A stretch of DNA of 51,756 nt from assembly GCA_017465845.1 (NCBI GenBank), contig JAFTVH010000156.1:1-51756 (forward strand). Reading direction: 5' to 3'. Shown in pieces: positions 1-8,078 of the stretch. The position numbers and the translations under genes were made by a program. Source of the stretch: Lachnospiraceae bacterium (GTDB lineage Bacteria > Bacillota > Clostridia > Lachnospirales > Lachnospiraceae). Each line of letters starts with the position of its first letter. The stretch's first letter is position 1. Under the pieces are notes generated by a model. It worked only from the letters and a program-made list of their open reading frames with translations. It was not told the origin of the DNA and made no database searches.

Positions 1-19
1 GGGCTGTAAAGGAGTAATC

Positions 20-1819
20 ATGAAATTTTTACTATGTGCAGTGAATGCAAAATATATTCATTCTAATCCGGCGGTTTACAGCCTGAGGGCTTATGCCGGG
101 GAGGAGTATCAATCTTATGTGGAGATTGCGGAATACACGATCAATCAGCCGAAAGGTGAGATCCTGGCAGATATCTACCGCCGTGAGCCCGATGCGATCG
201 GTTTTTCCTGCTATATCTGGAATTGGTCCATGATACAGGAACTCCTGGTGGAGGTCAGGAAAGTACTTCCGGGTACCGATATCTGGCTTGGCGGACCGGA
301 AGTAAGTTATGATGCAGACTGTATTTTGAAAAAGTATCCGTTTCTTGAAGGAATTATGGTGGGAGAAGGCGAGGCAACTTTTCGGGAGCTTTTGAGGTAT
401 TATGCGGGAAAAGAAGTGCACGATTTACATCAGATATCCGGCTTGTGCCTGCCCGATGGATTTACGGCTGTCCGTCCGCTGACGGATATGGATTCCCTGA
501 CCTTTCTTTATAATAATCTGGATGCTTTTGAAAACAGAATCATTTATTATGAATCCAGCAGAGGCTGCCCCTATCGCTGCAGCTATTGTCTGTCCTCTAT
601 CGACAAGAAAGTAAGACTACGTGACATAAGTGTCGTAAAACAGGAACTGCAGTTTTTCCTGGACCGGAAGGTACCGCAGGTCAAATTTGTGGACAGGACG
701 TTCAATTGCAATCACGACCACGCAATGGGAATTTGGAATTATATTTTAGAACATGACAATGGTGTCACCAACTTTCATTTTGAAGTTTCCGCGGATATTT
801 TACGGGAAGATGAGATTGCACTGCTTAACAAGATGCGTCCGGGACTGGTGCAGCTGGAAATCGGAGTGCAGTCCACCAATTCTGCTACGATTAAAGCAAT
901 CAATCGAGTGATGAATGTGGAAAAACTGGAGCAGATCGTGGCATCTGTCAGGGCGGGACATAACATTCACCAGCATCTGGACCTGATTGCAGGACTTCCA
1001 TACGAAGATTTTGAAAGCTTCGGCAAATCTTTTGACAGAGTTTATAAGATGAAACCCCAGCAGCTGCAGCTTGGCTTCCTGAAAGTGCTGAAGGGTTCAG
1101 AGATGTGTGAGCGGGCTGAAGAATTCGGCATTTGTTATCAGAGCTGCCCGCCTTATGAGGTATTATATACCAGGTGGCTTCCCTACAAAGATGTGTTACA
1201 ATTAAAGCGGATAGAGGAAATGGTGGAGCTGTATTACAACAGTAACCAATATACTCATACGCTGCCTTTTCTGGAAAAAGCATTTCAGTCTCCTTTTGAA
1301 ATGTTCAAAGCACTGGCAGATTATTATGAGGAAAAGGGCTACGTGACCAATTCGCCGGCCAGATCCCACCGCTATCAGGTACTGCTTTCGTTTGCAGAGG
1401 AAAAGGACCCGGTATACCGGGAAGTGTATCGGGAGCTTTTAACTTTTGATCTGTATCTTCGCGAAAATGCCAAGAGCAGGCCGGAGTTTGCCGCGGATTT
1501 GACAGCCCATAAAGAGACGATGCGGGATTTTTACAAGAAGGAAGAGGAAGAGAGGCATTATCTGCCGGATTATACAGCGTATGATTCCAGGCAGTTGGCG
1601 AAGATGACACATTTGGAACCGTTTTCTTATCCGGTGTGGGATGTGGAACAGATGGACGAGCTGCGGGCAGCCGGAAATGCCTGCGCCGGGCAGCACAAAT
1701 GCGTTGATGCCGGGAAAATGGGAGAAACAAAATTTGCATTGTTCGATTATCGCAGGAGAGACCCGCTGACCTATGAGGCAGACGTACAGATTGTGAACCG
1801 CAACGGGGCAGATAGATAA
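20..1819 (+). CDS. B12-binding-domain radical SAM protein (DUF4080 type)
   Basis: This 599-residue protein has an N-terminal cobalamin-binding Rossmann-like half (about residues 1-140; GGPEVSYDAD and GEGE motifs) followed by a radical SAM core. The [4Fe-4S]-binding CxxxCxxC motif is seen as C183-PYR-C187-SY-C190, preceded by YESSRGC. Later blocks such as LEIGVQS and LIAGLPYED are typical SAM-barrel strands. The C-terminal third resembles DUF4080. A good AAAGGAG site lies just before the ATG. Members of this family use SAM and often B12 for methyl transfer or radical rearrangement, but the substrate here is unknown. The end lies 24 bp before endonuclease III, so the two are probably co-transcribed. 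The family call is confident; the function is not. Confidence 0.88.
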   Translation: MKFLLCAVNAKYIHSNPAVYSLRAYAGEEYQSYVEIAEYTINQPKGEILADIYRREPDAIGFSCYIWNWSMIQELLVEVRKVLPGTDIWLGGPEVSYDADCILKKYPFLEGIMVGEGEATFRELLRYYAGKEVHDLHQISGLCLPDGFTAVRPLTDMDSLTFLYNNLDAFENRIIYYESSRGCPYRCSYCLSSIDKKVRLRDISVVKQELQFFLDRKVPQVKFVDRTFNCNHDHAMGIWNYILEHDNGVTNFHFEVSADILREDEIALLNKMRPGLVQLEIGVQSTNSATIKAINRVMNVEKLEQIVASVRAGHNIHQHLDLIAGLPYEDFESFGKSFDRVYKMKPQQLQLGFLKVLKGSEMCERAEEFGICYQSCPPYEVLYTRWLPYKDVLQLKRIEEMVELYYNSNQYTHTLPFLEKAFQSPFEMFKALADYYEEKGYVTNSPARSHRYQVLLSFAEEKDPVYREVYRELLTFDLYLRENAKSRPEFAADLTAHKETMRDFYKKEEEERHYLPDYTAYDSRQLAKMTHLEPFSYPVWDVEQMDELRAAGNACAGQHKCVDAGKMGETKFALFDYRRRDPLTYEADVQIVNRNGADR

Positions 1820-1843
1820 TAGAAGAACAGAAGGATGGAAGCA

Positions 1844-2503
1844 ATGAAGAAGAATACAGCCAGAATATTAGAGGCCTTGGACAATTATTACGGAACGGAC
1901 CACCGCTGTTCTCTGGACCATGAGAATGCCTGGCAGCTTTTGATCGCCACCATGCTCAGCGCCCAGTGTACCGATGCCAGAGTGAATATGGTAACGCCCG
2001 GATTATTTGCCAAATATCCCGGTGTAGAAGCCTTTGCCAGCGCAGAGCTGAAGGAGCTGGAGCAGGATATCCACTCCACAGGATTTTATCATAATAAGGC
2101 CAAGAACATTATCGCATGCTGCCGGACTTTGGTAGAAAAATATAACGGAGAAGTGCCAAGTTCCCTGGAAGATCTGACTTCCCTGGCCGGTGTGGGCCGT
2201 AAGACCGCCAATGTAATCAGGGGAAATATCTTTCACGAGCCCAGTATCGTAGTGGATACCCATGTAAAGAGAATTTCAAAGAAGCTGGGACTGACAAAGG
2301 AAGATGACCCCGTGAAGGTGGAGTTTGATCTGATGAAAGAGGTGCCGAAGGACCACTGGATCCTGATCAATATGCATCTGATTGCTTTTGGCAGGGAGAT
2401 CTGTAAGGCACCTACACCCAGGTGCGAGGAATGTTTTCTTCAGGGATTGTGCCCGGATTTGAAGAGCAGACAGAAATCGGCGAGTAAACGCACGAAAAAA
2501 TAA
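1844..2503 (+). CDS. nth: Endonuclease III (DNA glycosylase/AP lyase)
   Basis: Base-excision repair enzyme that removes oxidised pyrimidines and cuts at the abasic site. The helix-hairpin-helix block LAGVGRKTANVI carries the catalytic lysine and VVDTHVKR the catalytic aspartate. A C-x6-C-x2-C-x5-C cluster motif closes the protein. With the start at 1844 these residues fall at K120, D138, C187, C194, C197 and C203, the same numbers as in the E. coli enzyme. The AAGGA at 1831-1835 is 8 bases before this ATG, whereas the in-frame ATG at 1835 would overlap it. That settles the start and gives 219 residues. All catalytic and cluster residues are present. Confidence 0.96.
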   Translation: MKKNTARILEALDNYYGTDHRCSLDHENAWQLLIATMLSAQCTDARVNMVTPGLFAKYPGVEAFASAELKELEQDIHSTGFYHNKAKNIIACCRTLVEKYNGEVPSSLEDLTSLAGVGRKTANVIRGNIFHEPSIVVDTHVKRISKKLGLTKEDDPVKVEFDLMKEVPKDHWILINMHLIAFGREICKAPTPRCEECFLQGLCPDLKSRQKSASKRTKK

Positions 2504-2527
2504 AGAAATCTGAAAGAGAGAAGTAAC

Positions 2528-3232
2528 ATGACCAACTCATATGTGAGTATCGACTTGGAAACTACGGGCCTGAATCCGAAGACAGATAAAATTATAGAAA
2601 TCGGTGCCGTGAAAGTGAAAGACGGTTTAATGCAGGAGACCTTTTCTACGTTGATTCATCCCGGCAGAAAGCTGGAGGAACGGGTGACAGAACTGACAGG
2701 TATTGATGATACGATGCTGGTGGATGCTCCGGAACTGTCGGAGGTTCTTCCGGGATTGTTTGAGTTCCTGGAGGATTTGCCGCTTTTGGGACATCGGGTT
2801 CTATTTGATTTTTCCTTTCTGAAAAAAGCGGCTGTGAATCAGAAACTTTCATTTGACAAAGAGGGTATTGACACGCTGAGAATTGCCAGACGACACTTAA
2901 CCGGGCTGGAGCATAAGACACTGGAGAGCCTGTGCGCACATTATCAGATTCCTCACAATGCTCACAGGGCTATGGGTGATGCACTCGCCACCCATCAGCT
3001 TTATCAGATTCTTGCACGGGATTATTATAACGAAGAAGGATTGTTCCGTCCTGTAAAGCTTGTTTATCAGGTAAAAAGAGATACACCGATTACGAAGGCG
3101 CAGAAAGAGCGGTTGTATCGTCTGCTGGAACAGCATGGCATGCAGTTGGATGTTGATGTGGACAGCCTGAGCCGCAGTGAAGCCGATAGGACCATCGACC
3201 GGATTCGCAGCCAAACTATTATAAGAAAGTAA
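2528..3232 (+). CDS. DnaQ-like 3'-5' exonuclease (DEDDh)
   Basis: A 234-residue exonuclease of the DnaQ/PolC-epsilon superfamily. The three Exo motifs are visible: D9 and E11 in SIDLETTGL, D94 in VLFDFSFL, and H146/D151 in HRAMGD, which makes it a DEDDh enzyme using two metal ions. It ends with an extra segment of about 60 residues (KAQKERLYRLLEQHGM and on), a tail often seen in stand-alone clostridial exonucleases. It is likely a repair or proofreading nuclease acting in the cytoplasm. It lies 24 bp after nth and is probably in the same transcript. No terminator is obvious downstream. Confidence 0.9.
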   Translation: MTNSYVSIDLETTGLNPKTDKIIEIGAVKVKDGLMQETFSTLIHPGRKLEERVTELTGIDDTMLVDAPELSEVLPGLFEFLEDLPLLGHRVLFDFSFLKKAAVNQKLSFDKEGIDTLRIARRHLTGLEHKTLESLCAHYQIPHNAHRAMGDALATHQLYQILARDYYNEEGLFRPVKLVYQVKRDTPITKAQKERLYRLLEQHGMQLDVDVDSLSRSEADRTIDRIRSQTIIRK

Positions 3233-3257
3233 TTTGGTAGAAAAATGCTGGAAAGTA

Positions 3258-3266
3258 TGCTATGAT
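3258..3266 (+). promoter_or_regulatory. Extended -10 promoter candidate for the SecB-like cassette
   Basis: TGCTATGAT is an extended -10 (TGn plus TATGAT) about 55 bases before the first ORF of the cassette. The best upstream -35 match, TTGGTA at 3234, is too far away (21 bases), so this would have to work as an extended -10 promoter. Confidence 0.4.
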
Positions 3267-3320
3267 TAGTATGCGGGTAAGTGAAAGTAGAGGTATGGAC
3301 TTTTAGAAAAAGGAGAACCG

Positions 3321-3452
3321 ATGAGGCAAGAGGCACAGATTACTAAGAAATTTCCTTTGTATTTTGAAAATTTTGAAATGCCGGAATGGGCTAGGGAACA
3401 AGAACTAGAGGTATATCGGGCATGTGTATTGATTTTTTTAAGAATATTGTGA
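3321..3452 (+). CDS. 43-residue ORF, probably a truncated gene remnant
   Basis: This ORF has a clean AAAGGAG site 7 bases before its ATG. It encodes a 43-residue acidic/aromatic peptide containing FPLYFENFEMPEW and ELEVYRAC. Its last codons are hydrophobic (LIFLRIL), and its stop codon overlaps the next start as TGATG, so translation of the next gene should be coupled to it. The reading frame ends abruptly after VYRAC, which reads like the front of a longer protein. It may therefore be the N-terminal remnant of a gene shortened by deletion, or a genuine leader peptide. I do not recognise a family. Confidence 0.5.
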   Translation: MRQEAQITKKFPLYFENFEMPEWAREQELEVYRACVLIFLRIL

Positions 3453-3982
3453 TGGATAAAGTACTATTTGAAAGTAAATATCCGATATTGTTTACTTGCA
3501 AAAACGAGGGCAGTGTTTATATGTTCATATGTTGTTTGGTCAATTCCACAAGTGCTAAGTGGATTGCGACAAAAACAAATTATAAAACATTAATTGACCT
3601 TTTAGAGGATAGAATAACCATTAGGGAAGCTTTTTTAAATGGATGTGCAGAAAAATTTATTATTGAATATAAGGGGTTAGAAAAAAATATTATCTGTAAT
3701 ATGGTTCATACAAATGATGTACCGGAAGTTCTACTTCCTACCAAGGGAGAATATATGGAAGCGGAGGATGGTGAATTCGCAGAAGAAATTCAGCTTTTCA
3801 AGTCGAGAGTAATGAATGTGGAGGTCAATATAAAACCGCAAAGAAATAGAGTGTTGCCTGTGAATGCTTTTAAGAAGACTTACAATCTTTCTGAGGAATT
3901 TTTTGAGGATGAAGTAAAATCTTCGAGAGGCATTTTGATGGGGGGTATTCCTAATTATCAAATAAATATTGTATATGCTTAG
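3452..3982 (+). CDS. DUF6575-like hypothetical protein
   Basis: A 176-residue soluble protein, with the start placed at the ATG of the TGATG overlap with the upstream ORF. The longer in-frame start at 3422 has no ribosome binding site. The opening YPILFTCKNEG, a Trp-containing strand (KWIATKT) and DRITIREAFL resemble proteins annotated as DUF6575; this is from memory and tentative. No signal peptide, membrane segment or catalytic motif is visible. The SecB-like gene follows after 15 bases, so the two are almost certainly one operon. The function is unknown; a possible client of the SecB-like partner is inference only. Confidence 0.6.
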   Translation: MDKVLFESKYPILFTCKNEGSVYMFICCLVNSTSAKWIATKTNYKTLIDLLEDRITIREAFLNGCAEKFIIEYKGLEKNIICNMVHTNDVPEVLLPTKGEYMEAEDGEFAEEIQLFKSRVMNVEVNIKPQRNRVLPVNAFKKTYNLSEEFFEDEVKSSRGILMGGIPNYQINIVYA

Positions 3983-3997
3983 TAGAGAGGTGAGAAT

Positions 3998-4381
3998 ATG
4001 GTTGGCTTTAGCCTGAAAAAACATAATGTTGTGAAAGCTTCTTTTGCTGAAAATGCGGAGGTGGAAAAGAGGAGTTTAGAACTGGGTATTGATGGTAATA
4101 TTTTGGTTCCGAAAAATCTGGGTGAGACAAATCAGGTTATGGTTAAATTGCGGTTGCATTTAGGAAAAGATGACGAAAGACTGGTATTGGCATTAGAAAC
4201 AGTTTCTACCTTTGAAATTGTAGATTGGGTGGAAGGTGAGTTGACAGAAGAAATTGTGCAGCAAAGGTGTCTTCCCCTTGCATTGGCAAAATTGCGAAAT
4301 ACAGTAAAAATGGTTTCGGAGGCTTATGGATTACCATCCATAGATTTGCCACCATTTGATGGAGAAAATACTGAGGAATAA
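3998..4381 (+). CDS. SecB-like chaperone-fold protein
   Basis: A 127-residue protein whose layout suggests the SecB fold: an N-terminal beta region with alternating strands (KLRLHLG, LVLALETVSTFEI), then a helix holding CLPLALAKLRNTVKMVSEAYG, then the proline-rich end LPSIDLPPFDG. SecB proteins end in a similar helix followed by a LPPxxF-type segment. Monoderm clostridia normally lack the Sec-export SecB. Stand-alone SecB-like proteins in such genomes are known mainly as chaperones of toxin-antitoxin-chaperone modules or as solitary cassettes. GAGAGGTGAG lies just before the ATG, and a terminator follows. The assignment rests on pattern and needs a profile search. Confidence 0.5.
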   Translation: MVGFSLKKHNVVKASFAENAEVEKRSLELGIDGNILVPKNLGETNQVMVKLRLHLGKDDERLVLALETVSTFEIVDWVEGELTEEIVQQRCLPLALAKLRNTVKMVSEAYGLPSIDLPPFDGENTEE

Positions 4382-4412
4382 ATTGATAAATCAGATAAAT
4401 CCATGCGAAAAG

Positions 4413-4447
4413 GTACAGGAGCATATGTGCGCTCTTGTGCTTTTTTT
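4413..4447 (+). terminator. Rho-independent terminator
   Basis: GTACAGGAGC (4413-4422) pairs with GCTCTTGTGC (4431-4440) across an 8-base loop, with two G-U pairs, and is followed by seven T. It ends the SecB-like cassette. Confidence 0.8.
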
Positions 4448-4533
4448 GCTATCAAAGGAAGAAGGTTGATAGGCTTTTTCGACTGCGTTGAACGATTTTT
4501 ACATAATAGCCCCGTTTTTGAACCTTTTGTAAA

Positions 4534-4562
4534 TTGACATAAAATGGCACATGAGTTAAACT
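4534..4562 (+). promoter_or_regulatory. Sigma-A promoter
   Basis: TTGACA (4534-4539) and TAAACT (4557-4562) are separated by exactly 17 bases. It would drive the lipoprotein remnant at 4611. Confidence 0.6.
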
Positions 4563-4610
4563 ACAATACGTCAGAAGTACTGAAAACTTTATGTATTGGG
4601 AGGACTTCTC

Positions 4611-4907
4611 ATGATTACTATGTTAGCATTTAGCTCATGTTCAGGTGACAGTGCGACTGTGCCGGATGCGGCAGAAACGAGTGAAGCAACGGACAAGAAT
4701 GAAGCAACAGAAGCAACAGGTACTGAGGTCGTGACGGCTGCCACAGAGCTTTCGGAACCCACGGCAAACAAGCATCCTGAGGTTGGCACATATGTGTTGA
4801 TCACTCCGGAAACGATGAGCGGATATGAAACGGAAACTGCAGACGATGTTTACACTTACATCAAAAGAAATGACTCCCACTGCTTACAGAAAAAAACACA
4901 AGATTGA
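4611..4907 (+). pseudogene. Lipoprotein remnant
   Basis: The frame reads LLMITMLAFSSCSGDSATVPDA, then a Thr/Glu/Ala-rich linker and GTYVLITPETMSGYE. The FSSC segment followed by a polar linker looks like a lipoprotein cleavage site. However, the frame opens after a stop at 4581-4583, with no basic N-terminus and only a short hydrophobic stretch. GGGAGGA at 4598-4604 points to the ATG at 4611, inside what should be the signal peptide. The protein also stops after about 98 residues with no recognised domain. I therefore read it as a decayed or truncated lipoprotein gene, although a good promoter upstream could still express it. It is convergent with the AraC gene. Confidence 0.45.
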
Positions 4908-4918
4908 ATGATCTCAGA

Positions 4919-5710
4919 TCACTCCAGCTTTCTCCGGTAATTCCTCCGATACTGCCCCGGCGTCATCCCGATCTGCTTGGAAAACGCATAGTTCAGATAA
5001 TTAGTATTAGAAAAACCGCAGTTCAAAGATATTTCTGCTACGCTGTCAGAGGTGTAGATCAACTGTTCACAGGCATAGTGAATCCGCGCATTCGTCAGAA
5101 AATCATGAGGTGTCATGCCTGTCACCTTCTTAAAGATCACATAGGTAAAGCTGGGACTCAACATGGCAGCCTTGGCAATTTCATCTATTCCGATTGATTC
5201 CTTAAAATGATCATTGATATATTGGCAGGCCACGGCAATATTGGTGGCATACTTACTGCTTTCGCCTGAAGAAATTTGCGTTCTGGAAGCATCATACAAT
5301 TCCAGGAGCAATGTGGTCAGCTTCGCGTCCCGCAGCAGCTTGGTTTCTTCCGAAGGCTCATTTAACTGCCTGTGATGAATGAAAACGAACTCCTTCAAGC
5401 ATTGTGTATACTTATAAGTGTCGATATTAAAGATCTGTGTAGGCAGCTGATCAAGATACTTTCGGCAAAAATCTTCATCATGACACTGAAAGTGCAGGCA
5501 GTAGCATTCGAATTCCCCGATGGTCTGACGCTTTGCCCCCGGCTTGGTAAAAAAGATATTCCCTACAGCACGGTTATAAAGCTCACCATCTACCACACTC
5601 TGAAAATTGGGCGTAGTACACAGTTCAATCTCGTAATTATGCGATGTACGTTGGGGAATCTTTTCCCTATGGCGGGACAGGTAGTATCCCGAAAAAGTAA
5701 TAAAAAACAT
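4919..5710 (-). CDS. AraC-family transcriptional regulator
   Basis: A 263-residue regulator. The N-terminal half (about 1-140) is a cupin-like sensor with H23 and the PGAKRQTIGEFECYCLHF strand pair. The C-terminal half (about 160-260) holds two helix-turn-helix units, the second ending in the AraC signature GFSNTNYLNYAFSKQIGMTPGQYRR. Its ATG has AGAGAGG just upstream on the minus strand. It is divergent from the sugar-binding lipoprotein at 6117 across 406 bp, the usual layout for a local activator of an importer. It most likely binds a sugar and activates locus 1. The shared block at 5813-5835 is a candidate operator (inference). Confidence 0.9.
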   Translation of the reverse strand: MFFITFSGYYLSRHREKIPQRTSHNYEIELCTTPNFQSVVDGELYNRAVGNIFFTKPGAKRQTIGEFECYCLHFQCHDEDFCRKYLDQLPTQIFNIDTYKYTQCLKEFVFIHHRQLNEPSEETKLLRDAKLTTLLLELYDASRTQISSGESSKYATNIAVACQYINDHFKESIGIDEIAKAAMLSPSFTYVIFKKVTGMTPHDFLTNARIHYACEQLIYTSDSVAEISLNCGFSNTNYLNYAFSKQIGMTPGQYRRNYRRKLE

Positions 5711-6116
5711 AGTTACCTCTCTTTAAATCGGGGATTACAGTTCAGTCCCCACATTTGCAGGGTGAGCTGTAACAGCTTTTTTCCAGAATCTTACATTCAA
5801 AATCGGTTTAAATAGAAAATCATAATTTATACATAGGATTTAGTGTTTATAAAAAATTAAAAGATTATATAATTATTATAAAGCAAAAAAATATCACTGA
5901 CAAGAAAATGTTGCACAATTAATTTTGAAAAGATTAAAGATATTTGACATAAGTGTTATGGAGAATGAAAAGCGGTCAAAAATATTCGGCAGTATTCTGA
6001 TATTTGCTTCGGCCGGGCGAAAAAGAATATTGCACTTTGCTTGGCACTTTTCGGAAAACAACACTTGTGTTAAAATATATAAATTGATTGAAATACATAG
6101 ATCAAGGAGGTATTTT
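5711..6116. other. Divergent control region between AraC gene and importer
   Basis: About 400 bp with no gene. It holds a degenerate copy of the GTAACAGTTCA-type inverted repeat (TTACAGTTCA 5735-5744, TGAGCTGTAA 5763-5772), the 23-base block shared with 21199-21221, a TATAAT at 5868-5873, and an extended -10 (TGTTAAAAT, 6068-6076) close to the lipoprotein gene. AAGGAGG at 6104-6110 sets the ATG at 6117. If transcription starts near 5880 the leader would be about 237 bases long. Confidence 0.55.
5813..5873 (+). promoter_or_regulatory. Shared 23-base operator candidate plus TATAAT
   Basis: Positions 5813-5835 (starting TAGAAAATCATAATTTATAC) are identical to 21199-21221. TATAAT lies at 5868-5873, 32 bases beyond the block; at the second site the gap is 33. 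The block would be centred near -56, a usual place for an AraC-type activator site. No good -35 is present, which fits an activated promoter. Confidence 0.55.
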
Positions 6117-7949
6117 ATGAAAAACAAAATCTTAAAAAAGCTGTTGTCTACTGCTTTGGTTGCTGCTATGACAGTGTCCATGCTTACCGCCTGCGGAAAC
6201 AGTAACGGAGAATCAAAAGAATCTCAGTCAACTGCATCACAGACCAGCGAAGCTCAGGGAACCCAAGCTCAGAGTTCTGAAGCACAAGGAACCGAAGCGG
6301 CTGCAGATGATGGATTTAAACATGATCCCAACTTAAATGAGCTGGGAGCAGACAAGATCTGTAAAGAACCGGTAACCATTACCATCGGTATCAGACAGCA
6401 TGCCCGTGTTGAAGATTATGAGACCAACCACTATACTAAGCTGTTAGAAGAAACAGGTAATGTAAATATTGATTTTGTAATCTTCCCGTCCGGTGATGAA
6501 GGACAGCAGAAGCTGCAGATGATGATTGCTGCCGGAGAGAAGCTGCCTGATATCATTATGTGGACACAGAGTGATGCCACCGCTATGACATGGGGAGAAG
6601 AAGGATATATCATTCCTCTGGAAGATTACTTTGAACATTCCTCTTATTATGCAGCACAAGGATATGCAAAATTAAAAGAGGATATTGGCCTGGATGTGGT
6701 ACAGTACGTAACTTCCAGTGACGGACATTGTTGGACATTCCCTGCTTATCAGGATACTCTGAGTAATCCTCCTTATGCGAGAATGTGGGTATATCAGCCC
6801 TGGTTGGATGCTTTGAATCTGGAAGTTCCTACCACAACAGAAGAGCTTTATAACGTTCTGTATGCTTTCAAGACACAGGATCCTAACGGCAACGGACTTC
6901 AGGATGAACTTCCGATCATGCAGTGTAAGAGCGGTCAGGGTGCTTTTGCTTTTGAAGCTCTTATGAATTCCTTTACACATACCACAAGAAGCAATTCTTA
7001 TCTTTGCTCTGAAGATGGACAGCTGTACTTTGCCTTCACTACAGATGGTTGGAAAGAGGGCGTTAAGTACGTAGCAAAACTGGTAAAAGACGGTCTGTTC
7101 GATCCTATCTCCTTTACACAGGATACGGCAGCATTCCAGTCCATAGCTAATGGTGATACACCGATGGTAGGTATGTTTGCAAACTATGATCCGGGTGCTA
7201 TCATTCTGGATGAAAACGAAGCAAAACAGTGGAGACTGCTGGAGCCCATCGAAGGACCGGACGGATTTACATCTGTAGCTTATAAGCCGGATGTTCCTAC
7301 TCCTAAGGCATATATCACATCTGATTGTGAGAATCCTGAAGTAGCATTCCGTATTATCGACCTGATGTGTCGTGAAGACATTACAATTACTTCCCGTTGG
7401 GGCGAGCAGGGCGTACATTGGGATTATGTCGCAGATTTAAAGGAAGAAGATATGGAAGCCTTGGCTTCAGCTAATAAGGGTGAAACCGTTGAGTACGATT
7501 GGGAAAACTGCACTTATGCAGGTTATGAGCCATATTTTTATGAATATAAGAGTGTATGGGCTGAACTGCAGAATGCACATTGGGTAAATGCCGGAGTAGT
7601 ATTCAGAGCAGGTAATATCACAGGTGGTTACAATGCAGCATTACAGCGTTTTGATGAAGCATCACTGTCCACGCCGAAATCTATTTATACACAGGCACAG
7701 TATCTTGAAGATATCAAGGCAATCCTTCCGGATGAAATCGTTTCAAATATCAACTTCGAAAGCTTAGAGGACTCTGTTGAAGCAGCAGAGATCAAAGCGG
7801 AACTGAAATCATATGCAGAGGAACAGTACTTTGCATGGATTACCGGTAACGGTGATGTAGAAGCAGATTGGGATGCTTATCTGAAACAGCTTGAGCAGAT
7901 TGGTCTGTCAAGATACCTTGAACTTGCTCAGAAGGGATGGAACCCGTAA
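6117..7949 (+). CDS. Extracellular sugar-binding lipoprotein (LplA-like)
   Basis: A 610-residue binding protein of the large Lpl-type family. It has a signal peptide with two basic residue clusters and the lipobox LTAC, then a Ser/Gln/Ala-rich linker. The type-1 solute-binding fold follows, with blocks such as KLPDIIMW, DPNGNGLQDE and ARMWVYQPWLDALNLEVP. DPNGNGLQDE resembles the calcium-binding loop seen in alginate-type binding proteins. The ATG at 6117 follows AAGGAGG. Two matching permeases lie downstream but no ATPase, so the importer probably borrows a shared MsmK-like ATPase encoded elsewhere. The ligand is likely an oligosaccharide; its identity is unknown. Confidence 0.92.
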   Translation: MKNKILKKLLSTALVAAMTVSMLTACGNSNGESKESQSTASQTSEAQGTQAQSSEAQGTEAAADDGFKHDPNLNELGADKICKEPVTITIGIRQHARVEDYETNHYTKLLEETGNVNIDFVIFPSGDEGQQKLQMMIAAGEKLPDIIMWTQSDATAMTWGEEGYIIPLEDYFEHSSYYAAQGYAKLKEDIGLDVVQYVTSSDGHCWTFPAYQDTLSNPPYARMWVYQPWLDALNLEVPTTTEELYNVLYAFKTQDPNGNGLQDELPIMQCKSGQGAFAFEALMNSFTHTTRSNSYLCSEDGQLYFAFTTDGWKEGVKYVAKLVKDGLFDPISFTQDTAAFQSIANGDTPMVGMFANYDPGAIILDENEAKQWRLLEPIEGPDGFTSVAYKPDVPTPKAYITSDCENPEVAFRIIDLMCREDITITSRWGEQGVHWDYVADLKEEDMEALASANKGETVEYDWENCTYAGYEPYFYEYKSVWAELQNAHWVNAGVVFRAGNITGGYNAALQRFDEASLSTPKSIYTQAQYLEDIKAILPDEIVSNINFESLEDSVEAAEIKAELKSYAEEQYFAWITGNGDVEADWDAYLKQLEQIGLSRYLELAQKGWNP

Positions 7950-7980
7950 GAATGCTGTAAAAAGTATTATTGAGTGAAAA

Positions 7981-8015
7981 GGAATGCTCCCTTATCGTCT
8001 GGGGGCATTCCTTTC
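7981..8015 (+). terminator. Intercistronic hairpin (partial terminator)
   Basis: GGAATGCTCCC (7981-7991) pairs over 11 bp with GGGGGCATTCC (8001-8011), with one G-U pair, followed by TTTC. It sits between the binding protein and its permeases, so it probably lowers read-through or protects the upstream message, giving more binding protein than permease. Confidence 0.65.
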
Positions 8016-8078
8016 TTAGAAGATTCGATAAAGCATTTACAGATATAGATGTAGCGCATAAAAAAGGAGATAATTCTT

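Noticed and set aside
6047-6076. Riboswitch in the long leader of the binding-protein gene
   Set aside because: No conserved aptamer pattern or terminator-like hairpin could be recognised in the leader.
6672-7418. Minus-strand open frame inside the binding-protein gene
   Set aside because: Antisense to a strong lipoprotein gene, with skewed composition and no start signals.
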